Origin: Tautonia plasticadhaerens
GTDB taxonomy: Bacteria > Planctomycetota > Planctomycetia > Isosphaerales > Isosphaeraceae
Direction: 5' to 3'
Assembly: GCF_007752535.1 (NCBI RefSeq)
Contig: NZ_CP036427.1
Location: 124,001-188,000 of the forward strand
Length of the DNA: 64,000 nt
A model generated the notes under the pieces. The model worked only from the letters and a program-made list of their open reading frames with translations. It was not told where the DNA came from and did no database searches. The translations under genes and the position numbers were made by a program. Position 1 is the first letter of the stretch. Each line of letters opens with the position of its first letter. Below, in pieces: positions 34,015 to 43,720 of the stretch.

Positions 34015-35182
34015 GTGTCCTGAGTCGGAAATCCGTTGAATAACCTTGCGCCCTCGCCGTTCGCCCGGTAGAGTCTCCCCAAAGGAGACCCCAACATGGC
34101 GCGACCGCTGGCCGAGCTGGTCCTGAGCGACGACGAGCGGCAGACGTTGACGACCTGGGCGAGCCGCCCCGAGAGCACCCTGCGGCGCGCCACCCGCGCC
34201 CGCATCGTCCCGGCCTGCGCCGAGGGGCTGGAGAACGAGGCGGTCGCCGCCAGGCCCCGCGTCTGCTCGGCCACCGTTGGCACCCGGCGGCGGCGGTTCG
34301 TCGAGCGACGCCTGGAGGGGCTGGCCGACGAGCCCCGCCCCGGCGCGCCGCGCACGATCGCCGACGCCGACGTCGAGCGGGTCGTCACCGGGACGCTGGA
34401 GACCAAGCCCGAGTCGGCCACGCACTGGAGTACCCGCGGCATGGCCGAGGCCGCCGGCATGTCCCAGACGGCCGTCGGGCGGATCTGGCGCTCGTTCGGG
34501 CTGAAGCCGCACCTCCGCGAGACCTCCAAGCTCTCGACCGACCCGTTCTTCGTCGCGAAGGTCCGCGACGTCGTCGGGCTGTACATGAGCCCGCCGGAGC
34601 GGGCGATCGCCCTGTGCGTCGACGAGAAGAGCCAGGTCCAGGCCCTGGGCCGGACCCAGCCGCTGCTGCCGATGACGCCGGGGCAGGCCGGGCGGCCTAC
34701 CCACGACTACGTCCGCAACGGGACCACATCGCTGTTCGCGGCCCCGAACGTGGCTACCGGCGAGGTGATCGGTCGGTGCCACCGGAGGCACCGCGCGAAG
34801 GGGTTCCTGCGGTTCCTGGACGAGGTCCACGCCCGCGTCCCGCGCGAGCCGGGCGTGGAGGTCCACCTGGTGCTGGACCACTACGCGACCCACGAGACGC
34901 CGGCGGTGGAGCGATGGTTCCTGCGGCCCCCTGAGTACCACCCGCACTTCACTCCGACCCGCAGCTCTTGGCTGAACCCGGTCGGGCGGTTCTTCGCGGA
35001 GATCACCGAGACGCGGATCCGACGCGGCGTGTTCCGCAGCGTGGCGGCGTTGGAGGCGGCGATCCGAGGGTACCTGGAGACCACAACGCGGACCCCAAGC
35101 CGTTCGTGTGGGCCGCAGACGCCGACCTGATCCTCAACCGCATCAAGCGGGTTTGTAAACGGACTTCCGACTCGGGACACTA
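34013..35182 (+). mobile_element. IS630-family element 1, inserted in the IS4 remnant
   Basis: Imperfect terminal inverted repeats, GTGTCCTGAGTCGGAAATCC at 34015 and the complement of GGACTTCCGACTCGGGACAC ending at 35180, differ at two of the first 24 positions. A TA flanks each end, as expected for IS630 target duplication. The element is about 1.17 kb and carries one transposase gene with a frameshift near its end. Confidence 0.85.
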
Positions 35183-35183
35183 G
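34096..35183 (+). pseudogene. IS630-family transposase, damaged
   Basis: The main frame runs from ATG 34096 to TGA 35130 (344 codons) with an N-terminal helix-turn-helix and a DDE domain: first Asp in IALCVDEKSQVQ, second in VHLVLDHYATHE. The third position, normally WLNxxExxF, reads WLNPVGRFF, so the catalytic Glu is Gly. Near 35083 the frame shifts: ETTTRTPSRS should read ETHNADPKPFVWAADADL, whose sequence continues in the next frame through the right inverted repeat to TAG 35181-35183. One missing C in ACCAC explains it. Both lesions suggest an inactive copy. Confidence 0.85.
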
Positions 35184-35187
35184 GTGA

Positions 35188-35769
35188 TCCGGACCGCGTG
35201 GATGCAAGCCGCCGGGCTCCGCGGCCGAGAGGTCCGGGCCGACGACGTCGAGAGTGAGGTGGAGAGGATCGCGTCGGAGTTGGGCCTGCAGGTGTGCACC
35301 ACGACTACTTGACCGCCCTGCACGCCGATCGCGGTGGACAGGGGGGCAGGGAGGGGACCGTGTGATTGGAGCCCTTCCCTGGCCACCTCGCGAGAGTGAC
35401 GGTGCGGAGTGACGCCTGCGATCGTCGTCCGCCGATGCCCGATGGTCCCCTCGGCGTCGTCGTGGGCACCTGGAAACGAACGAATTCGGGGATGCCGCCG
35501 GTCTCGGGGCCGCGTCATCCCCGGCACATCTGTCCCGACAAGACGCGGCCCAGGGCCGCCACATCCGGCCCATCACCGTTCCGTCGGGGCACGGCCCGGT
35601 CGGAAGAGACGCCGAACGCATCGCTGCACACCAAAGAGAGAGACGATGAAGACGCACCGCGAGGACTGCGAATCGGACACACACGGGCCGCGAGACGCGA
35701 CCTACACCGATTGGTAACACGCCAACCGCTGTCCCGGCTCGTCAGCCAACCCGCGGCGTGCCCTGGGCC
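35188..35769. other. Region between two IS630 elements without an intact gene
   Basis: The first 130 bases encode a plausible short peptide tail (REVRADDVESEVERIASELG) that I cannot assign. At 35646-35717 a short frame, MKTHREDCESDTHGPRDATY, ends at TAA. It is in frame with sequence that, once the IS630 at 35770 is removed, runs into the sigma-like gene at 37008. This may be the decayed 5' part of that gene. Nothing else is recognisable. Confidence 0.4.
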
Positions 35770-37007
35770 TAGTGGGCCGTCAATCTTCATTTGACCGGTA
35801 GCGTAGGGTCCTGTCTTGATGAGGTTTGGCGAAGGCACGAACCTCATGAACCAGGAGCATCGCGATGGACAAGTACCGGGTCACCCTGACCGAGGAGGAG
35901 CGGGCTGAGTTGCAGCACCTGGTCTCCACCGGCAAGGCTGCCGCCCGCAAGCTGGCCCATGCCCGTATCCTCCTCCTGGCCGATACCAGAGCCGGCCAAG
36001 AGCACTCGGATGAGCGGATCGCCGACGCACTTGGGGTCAGCCTACGAACCATCGCCCGGGTCCGTCAGCGGTTCGTCATCGACGGCGTTCAGGCGGCCAT
36101 CAGTCGGGGTCCCCAGCCGCCACGACCGGACAAGATCAAGATCAAGGGGGACATCGAGCAGCGGTTGGTCCGACTGGCGTGCAGCGATCCGCCGCAGGGC
36201 CGATGCCACTGGACGCCGCAACTGCTGGCCGACGAACTGGTCGTCCTGGGCCTGGCCGAGTCGATCAGCACCGAGACCGTCCGCCAGGCTCTCAAAAGAA
36301 CGACATCAAGCCCTGGATCGTCGAGACCCGGTGCATCCCGCCCGAGGCCGACGCCGAGTACGTCTGGCGGATGGAGGACGTGATCCAGGTCCACCTGCGG
36401 CCCTACGACCCGAGGTTCCCGGTCGCCTGCTTCGACGAGGCGTGCAAGCAACTCTTCGGCGAGGTGCGGCCACCCAGGCGGTGCCGCTCGGGCCGACCGG
36501 CTCAGGTGGACTACGAGTACGAGCGGGAGGGCGTCTGCCACCAGTTGATGATGTGCGAGCCGCTGCGGGGCTGGCGTCATGTCAAGGTGACCGGACGCCG
36601 GACCCGGCGGGACTACGCCGGCTGCATCCGGGACCTGGTGGAGGTGCACTACCCCCGAGCGGAGAAGGTCCTGCTGGTGCAGGACAACTTGAATACGCAC
36701 GACGGGGCGAGCCCCTACGAGGCGTTCTCGCCGGAGGTGGCACGTCGGCTCCTGGACCGGATCGAGTTCCACTACACACCCAAGCACGGCAGTTGGCTGA
36801 ACATGGCCGAGACGGAGATCAGCGTCATGAACCAGCAATGCCTGGATCGCCGGCTGGAGGGTCCGGCCAAGCTGGCGGCGGAGGTGGCGGCCTGGGAACA
36901 CCGGCGGAACGTGAGGAGAGCCCGAATCCACTGGACCTTCACACTGGCCGCCGCTCGCCGGAAGCTGCGGAAGCTTTACCCGTCAATTGAAGATTGACGG
37001 CCCACTA
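35770..37007 (+). mobile_element. IS630-family element 2
   Basis: Terminal inverted repeats begin GTGGGCCGTCAATCTTCA at 35772 and end with the complement at 37005, continuing imperfectly for about 30 bp. TA dinucleotides flank both ends (35770-35771 and 37006-37007). The 1.24-kb element holds one transposase in two overlapping frames. It interrupts the sigma-like gene whose remainder begins at 37008. Confidence 0.88.
35865..36997 (+). CDS. IS630-family transposase made by -1 frameshifting
   Basis: Frame A starts at ATG 35865 (MDKYRVTLTEEERAELQHLV) and contains the helix-turn-helix region up to ETVRQALK. Frame B continues from KNDIKPWIVETRCIPP with the DDE domain, catalytic residues in VACFDEACKQL, LLVQDNLNTHD and GSWLNMAETEISV, ending at TGA 36997. 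The junction is CTCAAAAGAAC at 36291-36301; slipping back one base on the A run fuses LK to KN. The same arrangement in the related element at 42496 argues for programmed -1 frameshifting rather than a lesion. All DDE residues are present. Confidence 0.8.
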
Positions 37008-37682
37008 GCCTGCCGAATCCGGGAGCAGGACTTCAGGGACGACATCGACGCCGACGAGGTCGAGTCCACCGTGATCGATGTCCTGGGGCGGTGCTTCCGC
37101 TGCTTCGACCTGAGAAAGGGACGCGAGGGGGCATCGGCTGAGGCCCGCTTCCTGACCTACTTCCGATCGTGTTTGAGACGGCGATTCGAGGACCGACTCC
37201 GAGACCAGGAGAGCCGTTAGCGGCGTCGATCGGTCGCACAGTATGCCGACTGGAGGCGGGCACTCGATCGGGCCAACCCCGGCGAGTACGCGTTCGTGTC
37301 GTGGATGTGGCGAATCTACGAGGACGCGGTCCAGCAACTGGATCGCGAGGCCCAGGAGTACGTGAGGCTGCACATCACTGCCGAACTGTCCCTGGAGGAG
37401 ACGGCCCGGAGGATCGGTGTGTCGCGGAGCTACTTGCGACGCTACGGAGGGGGGAGACTGGCCGCCCTCGTTCGCGACGCCATCACGAGGATGGTCCTCC
37501 AGATGACGCCGGAGGACCTCGCTGGCATCGTGCATGCGATGGACTCCCTGGGGCTCCTCAACGAGGAAGAGATGTCGCGGCTCTTGTGCGTGCCCGTCGA
37601 GGTCGTCGTGGACTCCCAGAGGGGACGCGTCGATCGGCTGCAACGGGGCGGGAAGCCGGTTGGCCTCTGCAGGGCGGGGTGA
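37008..37682 (+). pseudogene. Sigma-70-like DNA-binding protein, 5' end removed and split by TAG
   Basis: Sequence right of the IS630 element reads CRIREQDFRDDIDADEVEST and FLTYFRSCLRRRFEDRLRDQ, like sigma region 2 with its conserved aromatic/basic helix. TAG at 37218-37220 follows, and the same frame continues as SVAQYADWRRALDRANPGEY. It then shows region-4-like helix-turn-helix segments (LSLEETARRIGVSRSYLRRY, LLNEEEMSRLLCVPVEVV) to TGA 37682. The second part could start alone at GTG 37296. This could be a sigma-like or replication-initiation-type regulator of the adjacent replication module. The N-terminus was lost to the IS insertion. Confidence 0.55.
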
Positions 37683-38554
37683 GGAATGTCGTGCAAAGGA
37701 TAGGGGTCGTCTCCGGTATAGCATACAAAGATCCACTCAGGCTGGTTGAGACCGGGACACTGTCGCCTTCTCCCGGTCCTCGTCCTCGATCAGGGCGTCG
37801 TGGTAAGGCGGGAATGTGGCCAGTTCGGACAACTCCGGTCAAGGCCAACGACGCAGACACGCCCAGCCCGGTGCGGCCGCGGTCGGGGCCGTGAGACCGC
37901 CCCCCACACCCAACTCCCGTCTTATGCGAAGCAATCCATGATGATCACACAAAGCCAGAAGACCACCGACTTCAACGCCCTCAACAACGACCTCTCCAGG
38001 AGGATCCTCCGTCAGGACCGCCTGGACGAACTCCTCGATGAACTCGGGTGTGGCCGGCGATGGTCGTCGCGAACGGCCGGGGGGGTGGTCCGCCTGCCCT
38101 GCCCGGTCCACAACGGAGACGACCGGAACATGCAGTTCATCCTGCACGGCCATGACATCTCCATCCGCTGGACGTGCTACAGCCACCAGTGCCACGAGGA
38201 CTTCAAGCCATCCCTGCTCGGCCTCGTCCGGGGTGCATTGTCCGCCCGGCATGGCCACAAGGTCCGGATCGGGGAGGCGATCGACTTCCTTGTCGCCTTC
38301 GTGGGCGATTTGCCGCCCGGGAAGTACGGGGAGCTTCCTGCCCCACGACAGCAGACGCGGACGCTGGCCCTGAGTCGTCGGGAGGTCCGCGAACGCCTAA
38401 TCATACTGTCTCCGTACTTCCAGCGGCGAGGCTTCACCAGGGATGTCCTCGACCATTTCGATGTCGGCCACTCTCCGAAGACGGGCCGGGAGGTGAACCC
38501 GCTGTATGACGCGACGGGCGAGACCTGCGTGTCCTTCGTGGCCCGGTCCAGTAA

Positions 38555-39941
38555 GGAGCCATCCAAGAATAAGTTCCGAGTTCCTCTTGGCCCATATCAA
38601 TGCAGCACTTGCGGCTGCCGTGGGCTGATGGTGTCGTTCCAGTCCGGGCAGACCTCATGCCGCTCCCGGTCCAGCCGCTCCATCACGGCGGCGGGCACCT
38701 TCACCTTCGTCGGATATTCCGCCCGGTCCAGGCTCGCCGTCACTCCCGCCCCGCCGACCTCCGTCCCACGGGCCCAGCCGAGCATCGCCTCCAGGCTTCG
38801 CAACGGCTGCCCGGCCCAATTGATGCTCACCGGCCCGAAGAGCCGATGCTCCACCGGGTTCCACTTCGACGCCCCGGTCGGGTAGTGGCAGACCGTCACG
38901 TGGAGCCCGTAGCGGTCGGCGATCCGCTCCTGCAGCCGGGCCTTCCAGAGCCGGGGGCGATGGCCGTTGCTGCCGCCGCCGTCGGCCAGGATCAGCAGCT
39001 CGTCGGCCCCCCGGTATCGCTCCGAGCCGTGGCGTGCCCACCACGAGCCGATCGCCTCGACGGCGAAGGCCGGCGTATCCGCCGAGGTGCCGACGCAGAC
39101 GTGCCCCCGGCCCGAGAGCACGTCGCAGATGCCGTAGGGGGTCGCCCGGCACTCGGCATCGCTGAGGAAGTCATAGACATTGACCTCCTCGGGCTCTCGG
39201 AGCCAGGCGGCCCCGGCGTTCTTGAAGTTGCCGACCAGTTCCTTCTTCTTGCTATCGACGCCGATGATCGGCTGCCCCAGGCCCTCGAAGATGGCGATCC
39301 GCTCGTCGATGTTGCGGGACTGCCGGTCCCGGTCGGGGTGATCCGGCCCGGTGAACCGCTTTCGGTTGACCCGCAACGAGCAGTCCTGATCCCGCAGCAG
39401 CCGGGCGATGGTGGTGGGGCTGAGGTCGTGCCCGAGCCGCTCCAGGTCGGCCCCGATGGCCGGGAGGCTGCGGCGGACGAACTCGGTCGGACCCATCGGG
39501 TCGCCGCCGGTCGTCGGCTCGACGACGGCGGTCAGGGCCGGGACGACCTCGGGGCTTTTTTTTCGACGGCAGGCCGTCCGCCACCGGGCAAGCGGACCCG
39601 ATCGCCGGGCCGGCCCTGCAGCGAGTCGGCCAGTTCCCGTCGGCCCCGGCGGATGGTATCGACGTCCAGGCCGGTGATCCGGGACAGGAGGCGACCGCCG
39701 CCGTGGCCGACCTTGGAGGATTCGACGGCGGCGTACCAGCGGCGTTGCTGCTCGTCGAGCCGGCTCATCAGGAGGTTCATCCGGCGATGGATCTCCTGAT
39801 CGGGATGTGGCTCGGGGCCGGTACAGGAGGGGCACTGGCACGGATGGACGTCACGCTGGGGCATGGACGCGCCTTCCCTGTGGTCTCGTCGGAGTCCATG
39901 TCATCCTACCAGAAAACTGGAACTTGATCCTGGATGGCCCC
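38555..39941 (-). mobile_element. ISAzo13-family insertion sequence
   Basis: Imperfect inverted repeats GGAGCCATCCAAGA (left, 38555) and GGGGCCATCCAGGA (right end, complement) extend about 25 bp. A TAA target duplication is present at 38552-38554 and 39942-39944. The element is 1,387 bp and encodes a two-frame transposase on the minus strand. It sits inside the primase gene. Confidence 0.88.
38597..39864 (-). CDS. ISAzo13-family transposase, two frames joined at an A8 run
   Basis: Frame A starts at 39864 (MPQRDVHPCQCPSCTG) and includes LLSRITGLDVDTIRRGRREL. At GAAAAAAAAGC (complement of 39555-39564) the frame changes by -1 into SPEVVPALTAVVEPTTGGDP and the catalytic domain: IIGVDSKKKELVGNFKNAG, LLILADGGGSNGHR, HYPTGASKWNPVEHRLF. 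It ends at 38597. The run of eight A's is a classic slippery stretch, so transposase is probably made by frameshifting or transcriptional slippage. Catalytic acidic residues appear intact. Confidence 0.82.
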
Positions 39942-40523
39942 TAAGCCGACCTGCGGGGCGTGCGGACTCCACCACGATCCGCAGCAGCCGTGCGGGCGGG
40001 GGGAGCCGCGTTGGATGGGGATGCAGGGGTTCTCGAAATTCAACTACCTCTTCAACCTCGCACGTGCACGGGCGACCCCCTGCCACTCCGTCATCCTCGT
40101 CGAGGGGGCACCGGACGTCCTCCGCCTCGCGGAGGCCGGCCTGGTCGGCGTCGCACTGCTGGGCTCCGAGGCCACCGACCTACAGATTCAGACGTTGGTC
40201 GGGCTCGGCAAGACCATCCTGGTGGCCTTCGACAACGACGCCGGCGGCCAACGGGCCGGCGAACGCTTCTGGACGAAGGTTGGGGGGCAGGGCGTGACCT
40301 TCATGCAGTGGGGCGTGCCGGCCGGATTCAAGGACCTCGCCGAGATGACCGCGGATTCGATCCGCACGCGGACGCCCGTTCCGGGTCGGTGTCCTATTGA
40401 GAAGGGAGGCCGCCCGACGAGACGCCTCGGGGCAGCCCGATTACCAGAGGGGGGCTGGAGGCACGGTCGAGGACGGCTCCCTGACCAGGACAAGGCGACC
40501 GTACAGGGGACGAGGAGATGACC

Positions 40524-41204
40524 ATGACCAACTACTCCGAGGGTCGGATGAACGCGGGCTCCATCCAACTGGAGGGGAACCAAGGGGATGACGGGCACCT
40601 CTGCCCGTGCTGCCGGGGCCAGGACCACTCGGGCGAGTCGCCCGACCAGATCGCTTTGCGGCTCAAGCTGCTCGACCTCGGTGGCGACCGCGTCGATGCC
40701 GGGGACCACGAGTTCCTGCTCGATCTCGTCGAGGCTGGCTACGCGACGGACGGCAGTGGTGCGAGGCTCCGCAAGATGGAGCCCTCGGAGTGCCACTGCA
40801 ACGCGGCGTCGCTCTGGTGCGACTCGATGGCCCGCATGACGATCATCACGGGGTACGCCCTGTCAGTGGACGGGATGTGGCGGAAGCACTCTTGGGCACG
40901 CTCCGGTGAGGAGATCATCGAGACGACCTGCCGGCGAGAGCTGTGCTTCGGATTCGCCCTCGACTTCGGCAAGGCCCTGTTCTTCACGCTGTCCAACCCG
41001 CCCCGGTTCCTCAGGAAGCCCCTCCGGGACAGCGGCGGGCACTTCGGGTGCGACGAAATCTTCCTGCCAATCTTCGCGAGGTTGTGGGGCTGCTCGGTCA
41101 AGAGGGCGAGTTGGATCAGGCGGTCCCAGGAGATGATCCTCGCGGCCGTGGGCGAACGACTCATGGGCGAGCTGGGAGGAGAACAACATCCGGAGGACAA
41201 CTGA
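40524..41204 (+). CDS. Uncharacterised cargo protein with TGYALS-W motif (paralogue a)
   Basis: This is a 226-residue protein. I prefer ATG 40524 because GAGGAG lies six bases upstream; ATG 40518 overlaps the primase stop as ATGA. The N-terminus contains CPCCRGQDHSGES, a possible zinc knuckle. Residues 85-150 contain ECHCNAASLWCDSMARMTII followed by TGYALSVDGMWRKHSWARSG and EEIIETTCRRELCFGFALDF. The C-terminus is helical. The next gene at 41248 shares the central motif, so they are paralogues. The same motif layout occurs in widespread hypothetical proteins of unknown function. Translational coupling to the primase suggests it belongs to the same mobile module. Confidence 0.65.
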   Translation: MTNYSEGRMNAGSIQLEGNQGDDGHLCPCCRGQDHSGESPDQIALRLKLLDLGGDRVDAGDHEFLLDLVEAGYATDGSGARLRKMEPSECHCNAASLWCDSMARMTIITGYALSVDGMWRKHSWARSGEEIIETTCRRELCFGFALDFGKALFFTLSNPPRFLRKPLRDSGGHFGCDEIFLPIFARLWGCSVKRASWIRRSQEMILAAVGERLMGELGGEQHPEDN

Positions 41205-41247
41205 GACAACACAACAACTCCTTGCCCCCAATCCACCCCAATACGCA

Positions 41248-41835
41248 ATGAGGACGATGATGCAGACTCCCCACGCAACTCCCACCAAGACCCGCAGGAT
41301 GCCCGCCTGGCAACAACTGGAGCACCCTCGGAAGGAACAACTGGAGCAACTCCTTCTCTCCCTTGGCGGGGAGCGAGTGGTGTTCCCCTCGTGCGATCCC
41401 CACCTGGACGAGATCCTCGATCACGGTCGAACCTACGACGACTACCCGGTCCGACATCGACCGATGGAACGTCACAGGGCCCATAATAACGTCGCCAAGC
41501 TTTGGTACACATCACACGGCCGCACAAGCATCGTCACCGGCTACGCTTTGAGTCCGGACGGTTCGTGGTTGTCCCTGACCTGGGGGCTGACGAACGGGGA
41601 GGTTGTCGAGACGTCGGGGGAAAGGCGGTCTCGCTACTTCGGCGTCGACCTCGATCTGGAAAAGTCGACGAGATTCGCCTTCGCCAATCCCTACCCCGGC
41701 TTCATGGATCGCCTGCGGCGGGACATGGACGCGGGGATGGGCTACCTGGAGTGCCTGCTCCTCATCGCCAAGGTCGCCTCTGCAGCCGGTTACGTCTACG
41801 GCTCGGGCCAAGCCCATCGCAAGCCACAACGGTGA
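41248..41835 (+). CDS. Uncharacterised cargo protein with TGYALS-W motif (paralogue b)
   Basis: This 195-residue protein has the central motif NVAKLWYTSHGRTSIVTGYA, LSPDGSWLSLTWGLTNGEVV and ETSGERRSRYFGVDL, matching paralogue a at the Trp, TGYALS, DG-W and IET/VET positions. The start could also be ATG 41260, which has better spacing from GAGGA. The helical N-terminus (HPRKEQLEQLLLSLGGERVV) differs from that of paralogue a. It lies 43 bp downstream of paralogue a and overlaps a short downstream frame by GTGA. No catalytic motif is recognised. Confidence 0.65.
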   Translation: MRTMMQTPHATPTKTRRMPAWQQLEHPRKEQLEQLLLSLGGERVVFPSCDPHLDEILDHGRTYDDYPVRHRPMERHRAHNNVAKLWYTSHGRTSIVTGYALSPDGSWLSLTWGLTNGEVVETSGERRSRYFGVDLDLEKSTRFAFANPYPGFMDRLRRDMDAGMGYLECLLLIAKVASAAGYVYGSGQAHRKPQR

Positions 41836-41981
41836 ACCGCTTATCGCAGGAGACCATACAGGAGGCGTCCCTCGATCTATTCCCGCACAACGCCATGGGC
41901 TTTCTGGTGGGCGGCGACCATCGCGAGTGGTGGTGGCGATACAGACGTGTCCTGGAGTCGCCGGATGTCCCCACTTTCTAA
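41832..41981 (+). CDS. Small 49-residue protein overlapping the preceding gene
   Basis: GTG 41832 overlaps the stop of the preceding gene as GTGA. The product (NRLSQETIQEASLDLFPHNA, then MGFLVGGDHREWWWRYRRVL) is short, amphipathic and tryptophan-rich, with a composition unlike a random frame. It may be a complete small protein or the front of a gene cut down by later rearrangement. Function unknown. Confidence 0.45.
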   Translation: MNRLSQETIQEASLDLFPHNAMGFLVGGDHREWWWRYRRVLESPDVPTF

Positions 41982-42351
41982 CGGCCGCGGGGCCTTCGGG
42001 CCGCGTGGCGTACGGTCAACCTGCACGAGATCGCATGTCCAGGGACCTTGGATCAACCGACGGGTGGTCAGGGGAGGACCGTCAAGACGACCGTACGCGA
42101 ACCATGCCTCTTCGCGGACCTCTACCACCTTCGTGACTGCGGTCAGGGCCGAAGACGCGATTGATGCCGGAGTGCTTCGGTAGGCCGGCTGTCGAGCTGT
42201 AAGACTAGAGGGTTCATCCCACGAGGCGTCGGGGGAGGGGCAGGGAGAACACCTGGCAACAGCCACCGGATTGCAGGACACCCCCGTGGCAATAGACAAC
42301 GTCTCCACCTCGGCCGTGCTGCCCGGCCGCCCGGGAGCATGAGGCCGAAGG
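41982..42351. other. Noncoding stretch upstream of IS630 element 3
   Basis: No convincing gene is visible in these 370 bases on either strand. Short frames run through it but lack ribosome sites and protein-like composition. Confidence 0.45.
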
Positions 42352-42498
42352 ATGGCTCAATACCGGCAAGGGATCCTCAGCCTCAGCGAGCTCGGCGACG
42401 CGGTTGCTACGATGAGCCCGAACACGACGGACCGGTTCATGAAGGCCTGCCAAGGGGCACAGGGCAGCATCGGTTCGCGGCCGCACAACGACGGCTAG
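42352..42498 (+). CDS. Small 48-residue protein ending at the IS630 junction
   Basis: ATG 42352 follows GAGGCCGAAGG and opens MAQYRQGILSLSELGDAVAT, ending HNDG at TAG 42496-42498. The TA of this stop is the target dinucleotide of the IS630 element. The restored pre-insertion sequence also reads TAG, so the frame was not changed by the insertion. The composition is protein-like, but no family is recognised. Confidence 0.4.
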   Translation: MAQYRQGILSLSELGDAVATMSPNTTDRFMKACQGAQGSIGSRPHNDG

Positions 42499-43720
42499 TG
42501 GTCGTCCGCTATTGAGTTGCCGGGTATAGTCGGTGCAGTTTGATCCGGGCATCCGCCGTGGTGAACTGCCACCGAATGCCCACCATCCGCTCGTTGCGGT
42601 CCTCCTCCCACGCCGCGACCTCCCGCTTCAGTTCCTCGCTCGACCCGATCCGCCGGTCCAGGCACTGCCTCGCCAGCACCGACAGCTCGATCTCCGCCAT
42701 GTTCAGCCAACTCCCGTGCTTCGGCGTGTGGTGGATCTCCAACTTCCCGGCGATCCGACGGGCCCGCTCCGGCGGGAACGCCTCGTACAGCGAGGCGATC
42801 TTGTGCGTGTTCAGGTTGTCCATCACCAGCACGACCTTCTCCGCCTCCTCGTGCACCTCCTCCACCAGCCAACGCACCACCTCGGCGAAGTCCAACGCCG
42901 TCCGACGCTCGGTGACGTGGACCGCACGCCACCCCAGCAGCGGCATCGTCACCATGAACAGGTTGGCCGTCCCGTTGCGGACGTATTCGTGATCGAACCG
43001 CTCGAGCCGCCCTGGCGCTGCCGGGATCGGCACGACCGTCTCGCCGATCAGTTGCTTGCTCGCCTCGTCGAGGCAGACCAGCGGTCGCGTCTCGTCGTAG
43101 GGCCGGTGGTAGACCTCCAGCACGTCCTCCATCGCCGCCACGAACTCGGCGTTCGCCTCCGGCGGGATGCACCACTGCTGCTTCAGATGCGGCCTCAGTT
43201 CGCTTTTTTCAAAGAGCGGCGCACCGTCTCGTCGGAGATCGAGGGGACGATCTCCAACTCGACGAGCTTGTCGGCCAGCAATCGCATCGTCCAGGCCTTG
43301 CGGCCGTCGGGGGGCTCCGAGCAGGCCAGGGCGATCAACTTCGCCTCGGCCCGGCCGTCGAGGGCCCGCTGGCGGCTGGGACGGGCCTGCGTCTTGCGGA
43401 CCAGGGCGGCCTCCAGGCCCTGCTCGACGAACCGCTGGCGGACCCGCTCGATGGTGGCGACAGAGACCTCGACGGCCTCGGCGATGCGGTCGTCGGGCCA
43501 GGCGGGCCCGCCCTCGGCGGCATCAGCCTTGAGGAGGATGCGGGCATGGGCCAGTTTCAGAGCGGAGGCCTTGCCGGCGGAGATGAGATCGAGGAGGGCC
43601 TGGCGTTCGTCGGCGGTGAGCGTCACGATGTACTTCTTCATGTCGATGCTCCTGAAGCGGTTAGGGCTCCAGGAGAACCGATTGCAGCCCATCCCTCAAG
43701 TCGTCAGTGGCCGACCACTA
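42496..43720 (-). mobile_element. IS630-family element 3
   Basis: The ends read TAGTGGTCGTCC (42496) and the complement of GGCCGACCACTA (43720), giving an inverted repeat of about 12-14 bp with TA at both ends. The 1.2-kb element encodes a transposase on the minus strand in two frames. It is related to element 2 but the repeats differ. Confidence 0.85.
42509..43692 (-). CDS. IS630-family transposase made by -1 frameshifting
   Basis: Frame A starts at 43692 or at ATG 43641 (MKKYIVTLTADERQALLDLI) and ends ETVRRSLKKAN with TGA 43195-43197. Frame B continues from KKSELRPHLKQQWCIPP through the DDE domain (LVCLDEASKQL, VVLVMDNLNTHK, GSWLNMAEIELSV) to 42509. The junction is TTGAAAAAAGCG (complement of 43201-43212), with six A's, and a one-base backward slip fuses the frames. 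This is the same place as in element 2, so it is very likely programmed. All catalytic residues are present. Confidence 0.85.

Larger units (their letters stand above)
37938..40521 (+). pseudogene. CHC2/Toprim DNA primase interrupted by ISAzo13
   Basis: From ATG 37938 the product has a zinc-finger-like CHC2 region (LPCPVHNGDDRN, TCYSHQCHEDFKPSLLGLVR), then a linker (SRREVRERLIILSPYFQRRG). The Toprim domain continues after the insertion: VILVEGAPDVLRLAEAGLVG and the acidic DxD in LVAFDNDAGG. ISAzo13 occupies 38555-39941. Deleting it with one TAA gives FVARSSKPTCGACGLHHDPQ in frame, which aligns with RSYKPPCGTCRKHHDPG in the second primase at 54301. The protein would prime DNA synthesis in a replicon-specific module. 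The last 45 codons look out of frame, so a second lesion near 40380 is possible. Confidence 0.85.

Noticed and set aside
35646-35717. Short peptide MKTHREDCESDTHGPRDATY as a complete gene
   Set aside because: No clear ribosome site, and it is in frame with the later sigma-like fragment, so it is more likely decayed 5' sequence.
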